Below, in pieces: positions 11,284 to 12,639 of a stretch of 12,639 bases of DNA. The stretch comes from Stenotrophomonas maltophilia. Lineage in GTDB: Bacteria; Pseudomonadota; Gammaproteobacteria; Xanthomonadales; Xanthomonadaceae. The notes beneath the pieces were generated by a model. The model made no database searches and had not been told where the DNA came from. It saw only the letters and a list, made by a program, of their open reading frames with translations. Position numbers and translations under genes: made by a program. Positions within the stretch are counted from its first letter, which is position 1. Each line of letters starts with the position of its first letter. The stretch lies in assembly GCA_002386405.1 (NCBI GenBank), contig DGIP01000101.1:1-12639 (forward strand). The letters run 5' to 3'.

Positions 11284-12501
11284 ATGAGGCACGCCATGTC
11301 GCGCTTGGGCGCGATGATGTTTCTGCAGTTCTTCATCTGGGGCGCATGGTTCGTGACCCTGGGCACGTACCTGGTGCAGGGCCCGCTGCAGGCCAGCGCC
11401 AGCCAGGTGGCCACGGCCTTCCTCAGCCAGTCCATCGGCGCCATCGTGGCGCCGTTCCTGGTCGGGCTGATCGCGGACCGCTACTTCGCGGCGCAGCGCA
11501 TTCTGGGGGTCCTGCACCTGGCCGGTGCGGTGCTGATGTGGCTGGCATCCACGGCGACGGACTTCAACACGTTCTTCGCCTGCGTGATGGGTTACATGCT
11601 GCTGTTCATGCCGACGCTGGCGCTGGCCAACAGCGTGGCGATGCGGCACATGCAATCGCCGGAGAAGCAGTTCCCGCCCGTGCGCGTGGCAGGGAGCGTC
11701 GGCTGGATCGTGGCCGGCGTGCTGATCGGCTGGCTGGGCTGGGAACAGGCGCATACGCTTGAGCTGACCTTCCGGATGGCGGCGATGGCATCGCTGGCGT
11801 TGGGCCTGTATGCGTTCACCCTGCCGCACACGCCGCCGCTGGCGCAGCAGCGCGACGCCGGGCTGGGCCAGGTGCTGGGGCTGGATTCGCTGCGGCTGCT
11901 GAAGTCGCGCTCCTACCTGGTGTTCTTCCTGGCCTCCATCGCCATCTGCATTCCGCTGGCGTTCTACTACAACTTCACCAACCCCTACCTCAACGATCTG
12001 GGCGTGCGCGGCGCGGCCGGGCTGCAATCGCTGGGCCAGGTCTCCGAAGTGCTGCTGATGCTGGCCATGCCGTTCCTGTTCGTGCGGCTGGGGGTCAAGA
12101 CCATGCTGGCGGTGGGCATGGCCGCGTGGGTGGTGCGCTATGTCATGTTCGCCTTCGGCGATGCGGGCGGCGGCTTCTCCCTGCTGGTGATCGGCATCGT
12201 GCTGCATGGGATCTGCTACGACTTCTTCTTCGTCACCGGCCAGATCTACACCGATGCGCATGCCGGCCCCGCCGCGCGCAGTAGCGCGCAGGGCTTCATC
12301 ACCCTGGCCACGTATGGCGTGGGCATGCTGATCGGCACGTTCCTGTCCGGCGCGGTGGTGGAGCACTACACCACGGCAGCGGGCCCGGATTGGCAGCGGA
12401 TCTGGCTGTTCCCGGCCGGCGTGGCGCTGGTGGTGCTGGTCGCCTTCCTGTTGTTGTTCCGCGACCGGCCGGCGCTTGCCGCCGCGCCCACCACGCACTG
12501 A
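11284..12501 (+). CDS. MFS transporter, NupG-type (nucleoside:H+ symporter family)
   Basis: 405 residues with about 12 membrane helices, the usual length for the Nuc_H_symport branch of the major facilitator superfamily. Family features: 'FFIWGAWFVTLGTYL' in helix 1 (16-30), 'GLIADRYF' in the loop after helix 2 (61-68), 'VRVAGSVGWI' before helix 5 (133-142) and 'CYDFFFVTGQIY' in helix 10 (311-322), corresponding to the F/Y-D-F-F motif of NupG and XapB. Those proteins import nucleosides with protons, but relatives in sugar-catabolic clusters probably carry other substrates; here the neighbours point to a sugar or sugar derivative. The ATG at 11284 has GGGAGGG upstream. Second gene of the operon, 12 bp before the dehydrogenase gene. 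Inner membrane. Confidence 0.9.
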   Translation: MRHAMSRLGAMMFLQFFIWGAWFVTLGTYLVQGPLQASASQVATAFLSQSIGAIVAPFLVGLIADRYFAAQRILGVLHLAGAVLMWLASTATDFNTFFACVMGYMLLFMPTLALANSVAMRHMQSPEKQFPPVRVAGSVGWIVAGVLIGWLGWEQAHTLELTFRMAAMASLALGLYAFTLPHTPPLAQQRDAGLGQVLGLDSLRLLKSRSYLVFFLASIAICIPLAFYYNFTNPYLNDLGVRGAAGLQSLGQVSEVLLMLAMPFLFVRLGVKTMLAVGMAAWVVRYVMFAFGDAGGGFSLLVIGIVLHGICYDFFFVTGQIYTDAHAGPAARSSAQGFITLATYGVGMLIGTFLSGAVVEHYTTAAGPDWQRIWLFPAGVALVVLVAFLLLFRDRPALAAAPTTH

Positions 12502-12513
12502 GGACTCGACCCG

Positions 12514-12639
12514 ATGCGCAAGCTTGGAATCGCCATTGTGGGCACGGGCATGATCGGCGCCGTGCATCGTCGCGCGGCGCTGCTGGCCGGCGCCGAGGTC
12601 CGCGGCGTGGTCGCCTCGTCGCCGCAACGCGCAGAGGAC
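12514..12639 (+). CDS. Gfo/Idh/MocA-family oxidoreductase (5' end only)
   Basis: The first 42 residues are present and the gene runs off the window. They form the start of a Rossmann fold: 'LGIAIVGTGMIGAVHRRAA' with the dinucleotide-binding G-x-G-x-x-G at G10-T-G12-M-I-G15, followed by the second strand 'EVRGVVASSPQRAED'. The conserved H18 after the glycine motif is typical of Gfo/Idh/MocA dehydrogenases, which oxidise or reduce sugars or inositols with NAD(P). GAGGA lies nine bases before the ATG. Third gene of the LacI-controlled operon. Confidence 0.85.
   Translation, partial: MRKLGIAIVGTGMIGAVHRRAALLAGAEVRGVVASSPQRAED

Noticed and set aside
10984..12627. Long minus-strand open frame opposite the MFS transporter gene
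   Set aside because: Composition rich in H, R and Q, with no domain; typical antisense shadow of a strongly biased membrane protein gene.
1..12639. Search for CRISPR arrays, tRNAs, rRNA, insertion sequences, phage or defence genes
   Set aside because: No regularly spaced repeats, cloverleaf-like genes, transposase or integrase motifs, or known defence domains were seen.

Overview
The window looks like a chromosomal segment of a Stenotrophomonas species or a close Xanthomonadaceae relative. The evidence is very high G+C with strong third-position GC bias, three or four short GTAG-headed stem-loops of the type described as SMAG/REP elements in S. maltophilia, and gene content typical of that group. 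No tRNA, rRNA, CRISPR array, insertion sequence or prophage gene is visible. Species-level assignment is inference.

Layout. 1-687 (+): 3' part of a DUF2867 protein, running tail-to-tail into a membrane-anchored metallophosphoesterase (minus, ends 659). 1814-1968: a pair of inverted GTAG stem-loops (REPIN-like). 1969-2908 (minus): two adjacent paralogous DUF1801 genes. 3011-4642 (+): a sulfatase with a lysine/alanine-rich N-terminal tail. 4758-6494 (+): a TetR regulator resembling RamR, followed by a periplasmic or membrane-anchored metallo-beta-lactamase-fold hydrolase resembling RomA/NAPE-PLD. Each has an upstream site matching the RamR-type operator ATGAGTG-N6-CACTCAT. 6511-7587 (minus): a small four-helix membrane protein and a secreted DUF2846-like protein. 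7682-9116 (+): a small secreted four-cysteine protein, then two small lipoproteins with overlapping stop and start codons. 9053-10108 (minus): a LacI-family repressor overlapping the last lipoprotein gene tail-to-tail by 64 bp. 10205-12639 (+): an operon of a sugar phosphate isomerase/epimerase-like TIM barrel, a NupG-type MFS symporter and the beginning of a Gfo/Idh/MocA dehydrogenase.

How the genes work together. Two regulated modules stand out. In the first, the TetR protein probably represses itself and the hydrolase through twin operators, as RamR does at ramA/romA in enterobacteria, but no ramA-like AraC gene is seen next to it. In the second, the LacI protein probably controls the divergent transporter-isomerase-dehydrogenase operon through a perfect 16-bp palindrome in the shared 96-bp intergenic region. 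This is the layout of an inducible carbohydrate (or sugar-derivative) uptake and conversion pathway of unknown substrate. The remaining genes are envelope or hypothetical functions with no obvious common role.

I see no clearly new defence, phage or RNA-based system. The most informative signals are regulatory: the RamR/RomA-like module with its two operators, and the divergent LacI/catabolic operon.
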